Notes under the pieces: generated by a model
Databases searched by the model: none
What the model saw: the letters and a program-made list of their open reading frames with translations, nothing else
What the model was told of the DNA's origin: nothing
DNA from: Phycisphaerae bacterium
GTDB taxonomy: Bacteria > Planctomycetota > Phycisphaerae > Phycisphaerales > Phycisphaeraceae
Length of the DNA: 28,599 nt
Direction of reading: 5' to 3'
Assembly: GCA_002688155.1 (NCBI GenBank)
Contig: NZCH01000074.1
Span: 1 to 28,599 of the forward strand
Shown here: positions 1 to 7,833 of the stretch, one piece after another
Position numbering within the stretch: position 1 is the stretch's first letter
Layout of the letters: the number at the start of each line of letters is the position of its first letter
Translations under genes and position numbers: made by a program

Positions 1-48
1 CTGGACGCCAATGCGCCGGTTGAACGATTCCTCAAGAAGGCAGGTTGA
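1..48 (+). CDS. C-terminal tail of an unidentified protein (partial)
   Basis: Frame 1 is open from the window edge and ends with a TGA at 46-48, giving the 15-residue tail LDANAPVERFLKKAG. The charged, helical ending looks like a natural C-terminus, but the piece is far too short to identify. It could equally be chance. No terminator-like hairpin is evident after it. Confidence 0.3.
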   Translation: MDANAPVERFLKKAG

Positions 49-97
49 CCGTTTGGAATTAGATCGATCATTCTGGCTGAAGCGCCGTCTTGTCGCC

Positions 98-254
98 AGC
101 GGCCTCGGATTGCGTTTTGCAGAACTGGACCTGACGAGCAGGAACAGGCAATGCGATCGTCGAAGAAGCGGTTCGCGCCGGTTCGACGTATTTCGACTTC
201 GCGCCGATCTGCGGCCAGGCCATGGACCGGCTGATTCCGCATCGCGATCACTGA
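98..254 (+). pseudogene. Eroded fragment resembling an aldo/keto reductase N-terminus
   Basis: Two short pieces in different frames read like the start of an aldo/keto reductase. Frame 2 (from 98) gives SGLGLRFAELD, like the first strand region of the family. Frame 3 (147-254) gives AIVEEAVRAGSTYFDFAPIC followed by GQAMDRL and a stop. The family pattern there is an A-G-x-x-Y-F-D-T-A-P-x-Y-G block carrying the catalytic Asp and Tyr. Here Tyr is replaced (PIC instead of PxY), a frame change separates the pieces, and a stop follows soon after. There is no room for the rest of the barrel before the next gene. I infer a decayed remnant. The family assignment rests on this one block. Confidence 0.35.
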
Positions 255-333
255 TGACGGGTTGGAGTCGCTTGATGCACACTACGGCGCGACGATGCCC
301 CTCTTTGTGTGAGGGTTGCTGACTGTGAGGTCG

Positions 334-1335
334 TCACTTGCAGATCGCGTCCATGAGACCTCGCATGTAACCGATCGCATAGAGCCGACCTCGCATGGCG
401 TATCCGGGCGGGACCGGCGTGTCCGGGCCGTTGTATGTGTCCGCGGTGATCTGGTCTTCAGACATTTCCAGCAGTTCGATCATGTCTTGGGTCGTCTCGC
501 CGGCAAGGGTGGGCACGTGGTCAGGCCGCATCGGGCCGGCGAAGCCAACGTCCTGATAAGCACGAATCGCATCGGCCATGTCGGTCTGCCCGTTGTCGTG
601 AAAGGTTTCGTGAAAGTTGATCGCGCCCCCGCACACATCGCGAAAATGCGCGTAGTGGATGTGTGGTCCAAGCCGGCGGATCGCTGCCGGCACGTCCTCG
701 CCCATCTCGCTGAAACAACCCTGACAGAAACAGACGCCACTTGTCGGGCTGTCGACCAAGCCGATCAGGCGCTCTAATCCTGCAAGGTTGTGCATGATCT
801 GATCGTTGCCGCGGAACGAAGGGATTGGCGGATCGTCCGGGTGCATTGCCAGTTTCACGTTCGCCTGCTCCGCGGCGGGCACGACGTGCTCGAGGAAATA
901 TTGCAGGTTCTGCCACAATTGCTCAGCAGACACGTGCGGGCCGTCCGTGTCCTGCGGTGACTGGTCGACATCGAACGCGGTCACCTGGGCACCGGCGCGC
1001 TGGGGTGTGTTCATGCTCGTGCGCGCCCATTCCTGTGTCGGCATGAAATTGTAACAGCAGACTTCGACACCAAAAGCGCCCATGTGTTCGAACATTCGCT
1101 GGTAGGCCTCGATCTGCCGATCTCGCTGCGGCCCGCCCAGCACGACATCGCCATGCGGTACGTAACCCTCGATCACATTCAGACGCATGCCGTGCCGTTC
1201 AACCCGGTCACACAATCGGCCCATCTCCTCACGTCGCGGGCCCGGGTACCTGCCGACAATGTCCGACACACCAACCTGCGCGGCCAGTTGAAGGTTTTCG
1301 TCGGTCATACGTGTGACAACCAGAGCGATTTGCAT
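334..1335 (-). CDS. uxuA: Mannonate dehydratase (UxuA family)
   Basis: This cytoplasmic TIM-barrel enzyme of 333 residues should dehydrate D-mannonate to 2-keto-3-deoxy-D-gluconate in hexuronate breakdown. Visible family marks are the strand ending MHPDDPP (His165), the Cys-rich CFCQGC segment near 202-207 (Cys204 probable metal ligand), HIHYAHFRDV (His228/His230), and MRPDH (Asp272), followed by the typical C-terminal GYAMRGRLYAIGYMRGL. These fit the His-Cys-His-Asp metal site of UxuA. It is shorter than the E. coli enzyme (394 residues), as in many non-enteric homologues. It is the last gene of a three-gene minus-strand operon, 72 bases after the dehydrogenase gene. No clear SD precedes its ATG. 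An exact substrate other than mannonate is possible, but the family call is firm. Confidence 0.85.
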   Translation of the reverse strand: MQIALVVTRMTDENLQLAAQVGVSDIVGRYPGPRREEMGRLCDRVERHGMRLNVIEGYVPHGDVVLGGPQRDRQIEAYQRMFEHMGAFGVEVCCYNFMPTQEWARTSMNTPQRAGAQVTAFDVDQSPQDTDGPHVSAEQLWQNLQYFLEHVVPAAEQANVKLAMHPDDPPIPSFRGNDQIMHNLAGLERLIGLVDSPTSGVCFCQGCFSEMGEDVPAAIRRLGPHIHYAHFRDVCGGAINFHETFHDNGQTDMADAIRAYQDVGFAGPMRPDHVPTLAGETTQDMIELLEMSEDQITADTYNGPDTPVPPGYAMRGRLYAIGYMRGLMDAICK

Positions 1336-1407
1336 GGTTTTGGGTTTCGGGAGTTGGTGGTTGATTCTGCCTGGAGATTTGGGTGCCTGGGGATTGGGGT
1401 AATTCTC

Positions 1408-2187
1408 TTACCGAGCCGTCCAGCCGCCGTCGATGACCAGTGTCTGGCCGGTGAGGTTGCGTGCGGCACCGCTGATCAAGTACTCAATCGCGCCGGTGAT
1501 TTCCTCGAAGGTGATGAACGCTTTCTTGGGCATCGGCTCGAGCATGATACGGTCGACGATCTGATCAGGCGGGAGGTTGTATGCGATGGCCTGTTCGGCG
1601 ATCTGTTTCTCGACCAGCGGTGTGCGCACGTACGATGGGCAAAGCGTGTTGACGGTAATGTCCACGTCCGCCGTCTCAAGCGCGACGCTCTTGGTGAACC
1701 CGTGGACCGCGTGCTTGGCGGCGGTGTACGCACTCTTGAACGGAGAAGCGATCAGCGAATGGATCGATCCGGTGTTGATAATCCGGCCGAACCCGCGCTG
1801 CCGCATGCCCGGCAGGGTGGCGCGGGTCATCATGCAGGTACCTTTGACCATCACGTCGATCAGTTGGTCCCACTTGTCCTGTGCGAACGATTCGAGCGGG
1901 GCAACATGTTGCAGACCGGCGTTGTTGAACAGTACGTCGACGCGTTGGCCGGCGGCACTGGAGAAGAAACGATCGATGTCATCCGCGCATGTAACGTCGA
2001 TGCGCGTCGCCACCGCAGTTCCGGTGTGACTGCCACCCTCAATCAACGTGACGGTTTCATCGGCAGCGTCGACGTTGACGTCAGCGATGATCACGTGATG
2101 GCCCGCGCGCGCCAGTTCGATCGACACGCCACGGCCGATGCCGCTGCCGGCTCCGGTGACCAGAATGTGTCTCGGCGTGGCGGTCAC
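1408..2187 (-). CDS. Short-chain dehydrogenase, 3-hydroxybutyrate dehydrogenase-like; possible mannonate/fructuronate oxidoreductase
   Basis: This 259-residue NAD(P)-dependent SDR has the cofactor motif TGAGSGIG (11-18), NNAG (88-91), and the catalytic Ser141-Tyr154-Lys158. The blocks ASPFKSAYTAAKHA and TPLVEKQIAEQA and the ending DGGWTAR resemble 3-hydroxybutyrate dehydrogenases, which is how it would usually be labelled. Its position suggests another job. It starts with GTG at 2187, overlapping the TGA of the upstream aldo/keto reductase by four bases (GTGA), so it is translationally coupled, and it precedes uxuA. In Bacillus-type hexuronate pathways the fructuronate reductase (UxuB) is an SDR, so this enzyme may make mannonate for UxuA. 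Fold and catalysis are certain; the substrate is inferred from context. Confidence 0.8.
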   Translation of the reverse strand: MTATPRHILVTGAGSGIGRGVSIELARAGHHVIIADVNVDAADETVTLIEGGSHTGTAVATRIDVTCADDIDRFFSSAAGQRVDVLFNNAGLQHVAPLESFAQDKWDQLIDVMVKGTCMMTRATLPGMRQRGFGRIINTGSIHSLIASPFKSAYTAAKHAVHGFTKSVALETADVDITVNTLCPSYVRTPLVEKQIAEQAIAYNLPPDQIVDRIMLEPMPKKAFITFEEITGAIEYLISGAARNLTGQTLVIDGGWTAR

Positions 2188-3239
2188 CTGCGGTCCCTGA
2201 CGTGGCGGTAGTGTGGCGGCTCGAACTCTTCACCGCCCGCGATGTTCGGCCACGACAGATCGATCCAGTCCAACGGATACCCGTGCGGAAACGTCACGAT
2301 ATTGGACAATTGTTCATGCTGCTCGTCGGTCAGGTTCCAGTCGCCAACGACGAGGTTTTCTTCCATGTGTTCGACGTGTCGAGGTCCGATGAGCACGGCC
2401 GCGACGCGCCGATCGTGCAGCAGCCACGCCAGCGCAACCTGCGAAGGTGTTTTGCCCGTCTCATCGGCGACGACCTTGACCGCGTCGACGAGGGCAAACC
2501 CCGTGTCGTTGAAGTACCGCGGAATGTCGATGTTCTTTCGGAAGGAGATGCGTGAACCTTCGGGTAGCGCTTCGTCGCGCTTGTATCGACCGCTTAGAAA
2601 CCCGCTCGCCAGTGGGCTCCAGGAAAGCATACTCATGCCCTGATCCGCGCACGCGGGCAGAATCTCACGCTCGATGTCGCGCCGCACCAGGTTGTACATA
2701 TGCTGCCCGGAAACGAACCGCGTCAGTTGTGCCTGGTCGGCGATCGCATTGGCCTTGACGATCTGCCACGCGTAGTAGTTGCTGCACCCGAGGTAGCGAA
2801 CCTTGCCGGCGCGCACCAGGTCATCGAGCGCGCGCATCGTTTCATCCAATGGCGTGAAGTAGTCGTACCCGTGAACCTGGTAAAGGTCGATGTAATCGGT
2901 GCCGAGCCGGCGCAAACTCGCGTCAGCGGCTTCCATGATGTGCTTGCGCGACAAACCCCTGGCGGTGGGCGCCGGGTTCATGCGAAACCACACCTTTGTC
3001 GCGATCACCAGGGCGTCACGGTTGTGGCCTTCGATCGCCTTGCCAACCATTTCCTCGGACACGCCCGTGCTGTATATGTCCGCGGTGTCAATAAAATTGC
3101 CGCCGCCTTCGACGAACTTGCCGACCATCTTCGTCGCGACGTCCTGGTTGCAGCCCCAGTCTTTCATGCCAAATGCCATCGTGCCCAGGCAGACACGTGA
3201 AACCATGAGACCCGATCGACCCAAGTAACGATATTGCAT
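2184..3239 (-). CDS. Aldo/keto reductase
   Basis: This 351-residue NADPH-dependent oxidoreductase opens with MQYRYLGRSGLMVSRVCLGT. The ATG at 3239 was chosen because an AGAGGA SD lies eight bases upstream (3247-3252) and the family start matches. A longer in-frame reading to 3302 would add 21 unrelated residues. The catalytic tetrad is visible: Asp51 and Tyr56 in FIDTADIYSTG, Lys82 in ATKVW, and His123 in LYQVHG. The late block with ALAWLLHDRRVAAVLIGPRH is the cofactor-binding region of the potassium-channel-beta/YghZ-like branch. It is the first gene of the AKR-SDR-uxuA operon and its stop overlaps the SDR start. It probably reduces a sugar carbonyl in the same pathway, but the substrate cannot be read from sequence. 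Confidence 0.9.
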   Translation of the reverse strand: MQYRYLGRSGLMVSRVCLGTMAFGMKDWGCNQDVATKMVGKFVEGGGNFIDTADIYSTGVSEEMVGKAIEGHNRDALVIATKVWFRMNPAPTARGLSRKHIMEAADASLRRLGTDYIDLYQVHGYDYFTPLDETMRALDDLVRAGKVRYLGCSNYYAWQIVKANAIADQAQLTRFVSGQHMYNLVRRDIEREILPACADQGMSMLSWSPLASGFLSGRYKRDEALPEGSRISFRKNIDIPRYFNDTGFALVDAVKVVADETGKTPSQVALAWLLHDRRVAAVLIGPRHVEHMEENLVVGDWNLTDEQHEQLSNIVTFPHGYPLDWIDLSWPNIAGGEEFEPPHYRHVRDRR

Positions 3240-3321
3240 GGTGGTGTCCTCTTGCTGATTCTCGTGATGCGGTGCAGCGATCATCCTTGCCTGTGCCGCC
3301 ACAGCTGATCGCGCGGGTCAT

Positions 3322-3349
3322 ATAATACCGTCATGGTGCTGGCAGCCAA
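3322..3349 (-). promoter_or_regulatory. Candidate sigma70-type promoter of the AKR-SDR-uxuA operon
   Basis: On the minus strand TTGGCT (3349-3344) is followed after 16 bases by TATTAT (3327-3322). This predicts a start near 3315 and a leader of about 75 bases before the ATG at 3239. The -10 matches 5 of 6 consensus bases and the -35 about 4 of 6. The remaining 207-base gap between the two minus-strand genes shows no other feature. Confidence 0.5.
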
Positions 3350-3446
3350 CATGTATATGGTTGCGCGGTGAGATGTCGGGGGGTGCGTTTGGGTACCGGT
3401 ATTTGCCGGTCACGCTGGTCCTGATCGGCACCGTGGTCGGTTTGCG

Positions 3447-4931
3447 CTACTCGTATTCAAGACAACGTTGTATTTGTCCGGCCACGTGTTCGATCATCAA
3501 TTCGAGCGAGCCCGGCGCGAGCAACGTGATCGATTCCGCGTACATCCCTTTGCCGTACATGTCCTCGGATGGCAGATACGTTGGCCACCAGCCTTCCGAC
3601 AACGTCATCAACAGAATCGGACAGTCAAAACGATCGCGCAAGGTCGTCTGCAGAACGCTGTAAGGTTCCCCCGGAACGCTCACCCAAATCGCGTCACCGA
3701 TCCGCAAGACAGTTGTCTCGCACGGATAGGCATCGCCCGGTGGCAAGTCTTCGAGGCAGCTGATCGTGCGGTCCTCGCGCTCAATGAGCGCGTGCAGATC
3801 GGCGGCGCGCGTTTTGTCTCCGACCGATCGCGCCTGCTGACGTGCGTTGTCGAGCCGGGTGCGGTTTTCGATCACCTCGTCCAGTGACCGCTGGTCCGCG
3901 CGATACGGCAGCGCACACGTGCTGCGCTTGACATGCCAGGTCGACGCCGCGTCGTGCCGTGCGGGCGGCATCGGAGCGTACCGCCACGGCGCGAGCGTGG
4001 CGCCCGAGACGACCGGATGCGGATTCTCAAACTGTGTTCCGTGCGGCGGCATCGTGGTCAGCGTTGACAGGGCCGCCAGCCCGAGTTGGCGGCCGTTTCG
4101 GTCGGCTACCTGAACGTCGCCGACGAACCCGACGCGCGGACCGAGCTCACCCGCCGCGCCATAAAGAAAAACACAGGGGGCGCCCGTGTCGTCCTCTACG
4201 GTCTCGCGCATCGCGCCGACATAGTCCGGGCTGATCAGCCGGTTCTCCCACGCCAGCGTGGTTGGATGGCATGCGTAGTTAACGATATTCGCGAGCGTCC
4301 GGCCGTCATTATCCGACGAGACGCGTGCAACCATCACCGTGTCGTCGGCAGGGACGTCGGTGTTGTAGCCGATCACCCATTGCTGCGTGGGCTCATGCCA
4401 CTGATCACGATTGACCGCCAGGTTGCATCGCCCCGTGCCATAGACGATCGAAGCGGGTTGCAGCGATCTGTGCGCTTCTTGCGCAAGTGTTGCATATGTG
4501 TCGATCAGCGATTCGAGATAGGGTTCGATCAGTTCGCCGCCGGGATGATGCGCCCGGTCGTTGGCGATCCATCCCACGCCGTGCGTGTGTGAAAACGTGA
4601 TGTGGATCGCGCGGGGATCGAGGCTCGTCGCGCGCGACACCGCATCAATGATACCCTTGACCGTCGCCGTCGCGAGCAGGCAGTGGTCGGCGGTCATCAC
4701 AAGCTGGGTGTTGGCCGAGTCGGTCGCGGAGTCTGTTGATTCGCTGTCGCTGACTCGTTTCGCGAACGCCATGACGCCTGCGCGCAGCGGGCGGTGTACG
4801 CCTTGGGAGCGATCGTGTGACGACGCGGCCCACATCCGATGGTACATGCCCACCGGAGGCGTGATGTCGGCGGCCACGTAGCTGAACCGGCAAATACTCT
4901 GAGGAACCCCTTCGCTGGGTATTGCATTCAT
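3447..4931 (-). CDS. Neutral/alkaline ceramidase-like hydrolase (N-terminal domain family)
   Basis: This 494-residue protein resembles the N-terminal catalytic domain of neutral ceramidases, a family common in planctomycetes. Visible marks are the opening block with AADITPPVGMYHRMW, TADHCLLA (80-87), FSHTHGVG (His115, His117), NYACHPTTL (His222), SPDYVGAMRETVE and CVFLYGAAGELGPR (253-266). The His residues fit the zinc ligands of the family. The nucleophile region differs: classical enzymes have a Gly-Asp-Val-Ser-Pro type block where this has Gly-Glu-Leu-Gly-Pro. Amidase activity on ceramide is therefore doubtful. There is no signal peptide at the chosen ATG, unlike secreted ceramidases, and no clear SD. 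It reads in the same direction as the downstream AKR operon but is separated by 207 bases and a promoter. Confidence 0.7.
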   Translation of the reverse strand: MNAIPSEGVPQSICRFSYVAADITPPVGMYHRMWAASSHDRSQGVHRPLRAGVMAFAKRVSDSESTDSATDSANTQLVMTADHCLLATATVKGIIDAVSRATSLDPRAIHITFSHTHGVGWIANDRAHHPGGELIEPYLESLIDTYATLAQEAHRSLQPASIVYGTGRCNLAVNRDQWHEPTQQWVIGYNTDVPADDTVMVARVSSDNDGRTLANIVNYACHPTTLAWENRLISPDYVGAMRETVEDDTGAPCVFLYGAAGELGPRVGFVGDVQVADRNGRQLGLAALSTLTTMPPHGTQFENPHPVVSGATLAPWRYAPMPPARHDAASTWHVKRSTCALPYRADQRSLDEVIENRTRLDNARQQARSVGDKTRAADLHALIEREDRTISCLEDLPPGDAYPCETTVLRIGDAIWVSVPGEPYSVLQTTLRDRFDCPILLMTLSEGWWPTYLPSEDMYGKGMYAESITLLAPGSLELMIEHVAGQIQRCLEYE

Positions 4932-5023
4932 CGTGACAGTTTACAATGCGACGCGTTGCGACTTGAACACACGGATTGCAATCCGTGAACTTCAACGAGT
5001 TGATAACCCCGAGGACACCAACG

Positions 5024-5421
5024 ATGAAACAGTTCAGCTCACAACTTCGCAGCAAAGTGTTGGGTGACGATGCGGGCAGCGGCTATTGGGCGTTCGCGTC
5101 GCGCAGACACTGGCGGTCGCGGAATTCGTCTCGAAGCAAACAGGTACCAGGCGGCTGACGATCAGCGCTGACGGCGTCGTCGCGTCGTTGACCGCCTTGC
5201 TCGCGGCCGCAATTAAACCGGGTCGTTTTCACACCGCACAGATGCACCTTCATTGCACGACGTTGTGGCGACTGTTCGAATGGCCGTTGCCGTACGAGTG
5301 GATTCAGTCGTGCATGTGTTTCGGGCTGCTCGAAGTCGCGGACGTGCCGCAGATTCTGGCGCTGATGGAGGGCGTGACGCTTTCCCAACCCGCCCGGCGG
5401 GTGTCCGATGATCCATGTTGA
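5024..5421 (+). pseudogene. Broken C-terminal remnant of an alpha/beta-hydrolase (acetylxylan-esterase-like)
   Basis: Frame 1 from about 5068 reads RLLGVRVAQTLAVAEFVSKQ, then RRLTISADGVVASLTALLAA and FEWPLPYEWIQSCMCFGLLE followed by VADVPQILALMEGV, stopping at 5421. This resembles the C-terminal half of planctomycete acetylxylan-esterase or dienelactone-hydrolase-like proteins: a helix before the nucleophile strand, a G-x-x-A-x-x-A-L-x-A-A block, then YEWP-L with a following D-L-P-D. The nucleophile Ser-containing elbow is degraded (SADGVVA). An in-frame TGA at 5065-5067 blocks upstream reading. In frame 2 an ATG at 5024 with a GAGG SD opens a 44-codon ORF that leaves the hydrolase frame. I infer a truncated, frameshifted pseudogene. 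A short functional protein is less likely. Confidence 0.45.
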
Positions 5422-5543
5422 CGCCTCGGGCGCCGGCGGTTACCCTGTTTGGCTCGATTTGATAGCTACGGTGGCGGCATCGGTGCCGGCCGTGGCCCGA
5501 GAGTGAAGCGGCATCCCCAACGCACATGTAACGGACGGCCACG

Positions 5544-5726
5544 ATGCTTCCCTGCCAACGTCAAACTCGAACACAGGGCCGCAAACGACGGTCGCACAAC
5601 GCGTTGCGGCGTGTTCAGTGGGTCCGCTGTCCGAACTGCGGCGAACCGAAGATGCCGCACACGGCGTGTCGCGAGTGTGGGTACGTGCGTCCAGGGCTGA
5701 AACTGGTGCTTTCCAAGGAAGAGTAG
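5544..5726 (+). CDS. rpmF: 50S ribosomal protein bL32
   Basis: This 60-residue basic protein begins MLPCQRQTRTQGRKRRSHNA and carries the zinc ribbon CPNCGEP...CRECGYVRPG (Cys29, Cys32, Cys42, Cys45), the form of bL32 that binds zinc. Length and layout are those of the family. It is the first gene of the fatty-acid cluster, a classical arrangement seen across bacteria that ties lipid synthesis to ribosome production. Its TAG stop shares one base with the GTG start of plsX. Only a weak GGACGG precedes the ATG. I found no convincing promoter in the 122 bases upstream. Confidence 0.93.
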   Translation: MLPCQRQTRTQGRKRRSHNALRRVQWVRCPNCGEPKMPHTACRECGYVRPGLKLVLSKEE

Positions 5727-6745
5727 TGCGAATCGCAATCGACGTCATGGGCGGCGATCACGCCCCGGACGCGATCCTCAGCGGCGCGCTCGACGCGCTG
5801 ACGCTGCTCAACGACCAAGACCAACTGGTGCTGGTTGGCGACCTGAGGATCATTGAGGACGGTGTGACGGCGCGCGATCTGTCCGGTGACGCCCGCATCG
5901 AGATTGAGCCGACCACCCAGATCATCGCGATGGATGAAACGCCGGTGACCGCGCTGCGTGCCAAGCCGGACAGTTCACTCGTTCGGATGGCCGAGTTGGG
6001 CAAGCGCAGGGCAGGCGCCCGGCGGTGCGACGTGATTATCAGCGCGGGCAACACCGGAGCGACGGTCGCCGCGGCACAAATGAGTATGCGCCGTTTGCCA
6101 GGTGTGCACCGACCTTGCATCGCTGTCCCGCTGCCGACATTCTCAGGCAACATGGTGTTGTGTGATGCGGGCGCCAATCCCGAGCCCAAACCGACGCACC
6201 TGCATCAGTATGGGCACATGGGTGCGATCTACTCCAATCGCGTACTCGAGTGCGATCAGCCACGTGTCGCGCTATTGTCGATCGGCGGCGAGGAGGGCAA
6301 AGGCAACATGCTTACACGCGAAACGCATCAACTGTTTAAGAACGATAAGCGGCTCAATTACATCGGCTACGTGGAAGGCCGCGACCTGTTCGAAGACCGA
6401 TGCGATGTCGTCGTGACTGAAGGCTTTACCGGCAACGTGGTGCTCAAACTCGTCGAAGGTCTTTCCAGCGGAATTTTTCGAGCCGTGGCGCGTGAGTTTC
6501 AAGAGGGGGCGCCACAGATGGTCCAGCAGTTCGGCACCATCGTGAAGAAGATTTATGCGAAGCACGATTACCACGAATACGGTGGCGCACCCCTGCTGGG
6601 CGCCAACGGGATCTGCTTGATTTGCCACGGGTCGTCCGAAGCGCGCACCATCGTCAATGCGGTCCGAGCCGCGCGACGTTATTATCAGTACGACCTCAAC
6701 GATGGGATCGTCGAGGCGCTGGGCGCGTGTGAGGGCGTAGTATGA
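5726..6745 (+). CDS. plsX: Phosphate acyltransferase PlsX
   Basis: This 339-residue peripheral membrane enzyme converts acyl-ACP and phosphate to acyl-phosphate, the donor for PlsY in phosphatidate synthesis. The N-terminus VRIAIDVMGGDHAP is diagnostic. IISAGNTGATVAA, EGFTGNVVLKLVEG and GGAPLLGANGICLICHGSS follow the family order. The GTG start at 5726 was chosen because it overlaps the rpmF stop (TAGTG) and has AAGGAAG just upstream inside rpmF. The open frame running further upstream is only an overlap with rpmF. Its TGA overlaps the fabH ATG by four bases (ATGA). All expected domains are present and nothing looks broken. Confidence 0.95.
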   Translation: MRIAIDVMGGDHAPDAILSGALDALTLLNDQDQLVLVGDLRIIEDGVTARDLSGDARIEIEPTTQIIAMDETPVTALRAKPDSSLVRMAELGKRRAGARRCDVIISAGNTGATVAAAQMSMRRLPGVHRPCIAVPLPTFSGNMVLCDAGANPEPKPTHLHQYGHMGAIYSNRVLECDQPRVALLSIGGEEGKGNMLTRETHQLFKNDKRLNYIGYVEGRDLFEDRCDVVVTEGFTGNVVLKLVEGLSSGIFRAVAREFQEGAPQMVQQFGTIVKKIYAKHDYHEYGGAPLLGANGICLICHGSSEARTIVNAVRAARRYYQYDLNDGIVEALGACEGVV

Positions 6746-7758
6746 TTGGCCCGCCGGCCAACAAATCCAATACATCGATTGGTGTTCGCATCGCCGGCAC
6801 CGGCATTGGCGTGCCCGCGCGCACCGTAAGCAACGATGAACTGGCCAAGACCGTCGATACGACGGATGAATGGATCGCCCAGCGCACCGGGATCAGAACG
6901 CGCCACCTTGTTCAAGACGGCGAAACCGCGCGGACGCTCGCCACAGCCGCGCTGGCGCAGGCGCTCGATCATGCGGGGATCCCGGCAGGCGAGTTGGACA
7001 TGGTGATTTCGGGCACGTTGACCCCGGAAATGTGCACACCATCAGACGCGGTGCGGATCGTCGCCGACGTTGGCGCCAAGCCCGCGGGTGCCGTGGATAT
7101 TTCCGCCGCATGTAGCGGGTTCGTCTACGGCTTGAACATGGGGTCGGCGCTGATTCAGACCGGGATGTACAGGAACGTCGGCGTGATCGGCGCCGAGACG
7201 CTCAGCAAACTGACCAACTGGGATGATCGCACGACATGTATTCTGTTCGGCGACGGCGCCGGGGCGGCGGTTCTGGCCGCGACCGGCAACGCCGACCAGG
7301 GCTGCCTTTACCAGCGCATGTCCAGTGACGGCGCGATGTGGTCATCGCTTTATTGTCCCCGCGATCAGACCAATCTCCCCATGGATTCCACCGGTTTTAC
7401 CGGCAAATTCAACACCCTTCAGATGAACGGTCGCGAGGTGTTCAAGTTCGCTGTCGTCACGCTGCAACGCGCGATCGACGATGCGCTGAATGCCTGTGAC
7501 GTCAAGGCGGATGACTTGGCGATGGTCATCCCGCATCAGTCCAATATACGCATGATCGAGTTGGCACGCCAGAGGTTGAGCCTGCCAGAAGACCGGATCT
7601 ATGTAAACATCGACCGCTACGGCAACACATCCGCCGCCAGTGTGGCGATCTGTTTGCACGAATTGGTCGAACAGAAACGTCTGCACGAGGGTGATCTCGT
7701 ATTGTTCGTCGCGATCGGTGGCGGCATGACCTGGGCGACGAGCCTGTGGCGGCTCTGA
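6742..7758 (+). CDS. fabH: 3-oxoacyl-ACP synthase III (FabH)
   Basis: This 338-residue thiolase-fold enzyme starts each acyl chain by condensing acetyl-CoA (or a branched primer) with malonyl-ACP. The catalytic triad is visible: Cys124 in SAACSGF, His265 in PHQSNIRM and Asn295 in YGNTSAAS. The start block TTDEWIAQRTGI is typical. The ATG overlaps the plsX stop, implying coupled translation. About a dozen residues precede the first strand, slightly more than in E. coli, but no better start is available. Primer preference (straight or branched) cannot be judged from these residues. Confidence 0.95.
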   Translation: MIGPPANKSNTSIGVRIAGTGIGVPARTVSNDELAKTVDTTDEWIAQRTGIRTRHLVQDGETARTLATAALAQALDHAGIPAGELDMVISGTLTPEMCTPSDAVRIVADVGAKPAGAVDISAACSGFVYGLNMGSALIQTGMYRNVGVIGAETLSKLTNWDDRTTCILFGDGAGAAVLAATGNADQGCLYQRMSSDGAMWSSLYCPRDQTNLPMDSTGFTGKFNTLQMNGREVFKFAVVTLQRAIDDALNACDVKADDLAMVIPHQSNIRMIELARQRLSLPEDRIYVNIDRYGNTSAASVAICLHELVEQKRLHEGDLVLFVAIGGGMTWATSLWRL

Positions 7759-7833
7759 TCGCACATCATGCCGTTGCACGGTGGCGCGAAGCAGCGGGCC
7801 CCTGCCGACATCCCAACATATTCCCAGGAAGAC

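Noticed and set aside
1084..2211. 375-codon plus-strand frame opposite the uxuA and SDR genes
   Set aside because: It lies antisense to two well-supported enzymes, has no recognisable domain and no SD. Long antisense frames are common in GC-rich genes with strong third-position bias.
5618..5725. Upstream extension of the plsX frame
   Set aside because: It overlaps rpmF in another frame and adds residues not seen in PlsX. The GTG at 5726 has a good SD and starts at the conserved N-terminus.
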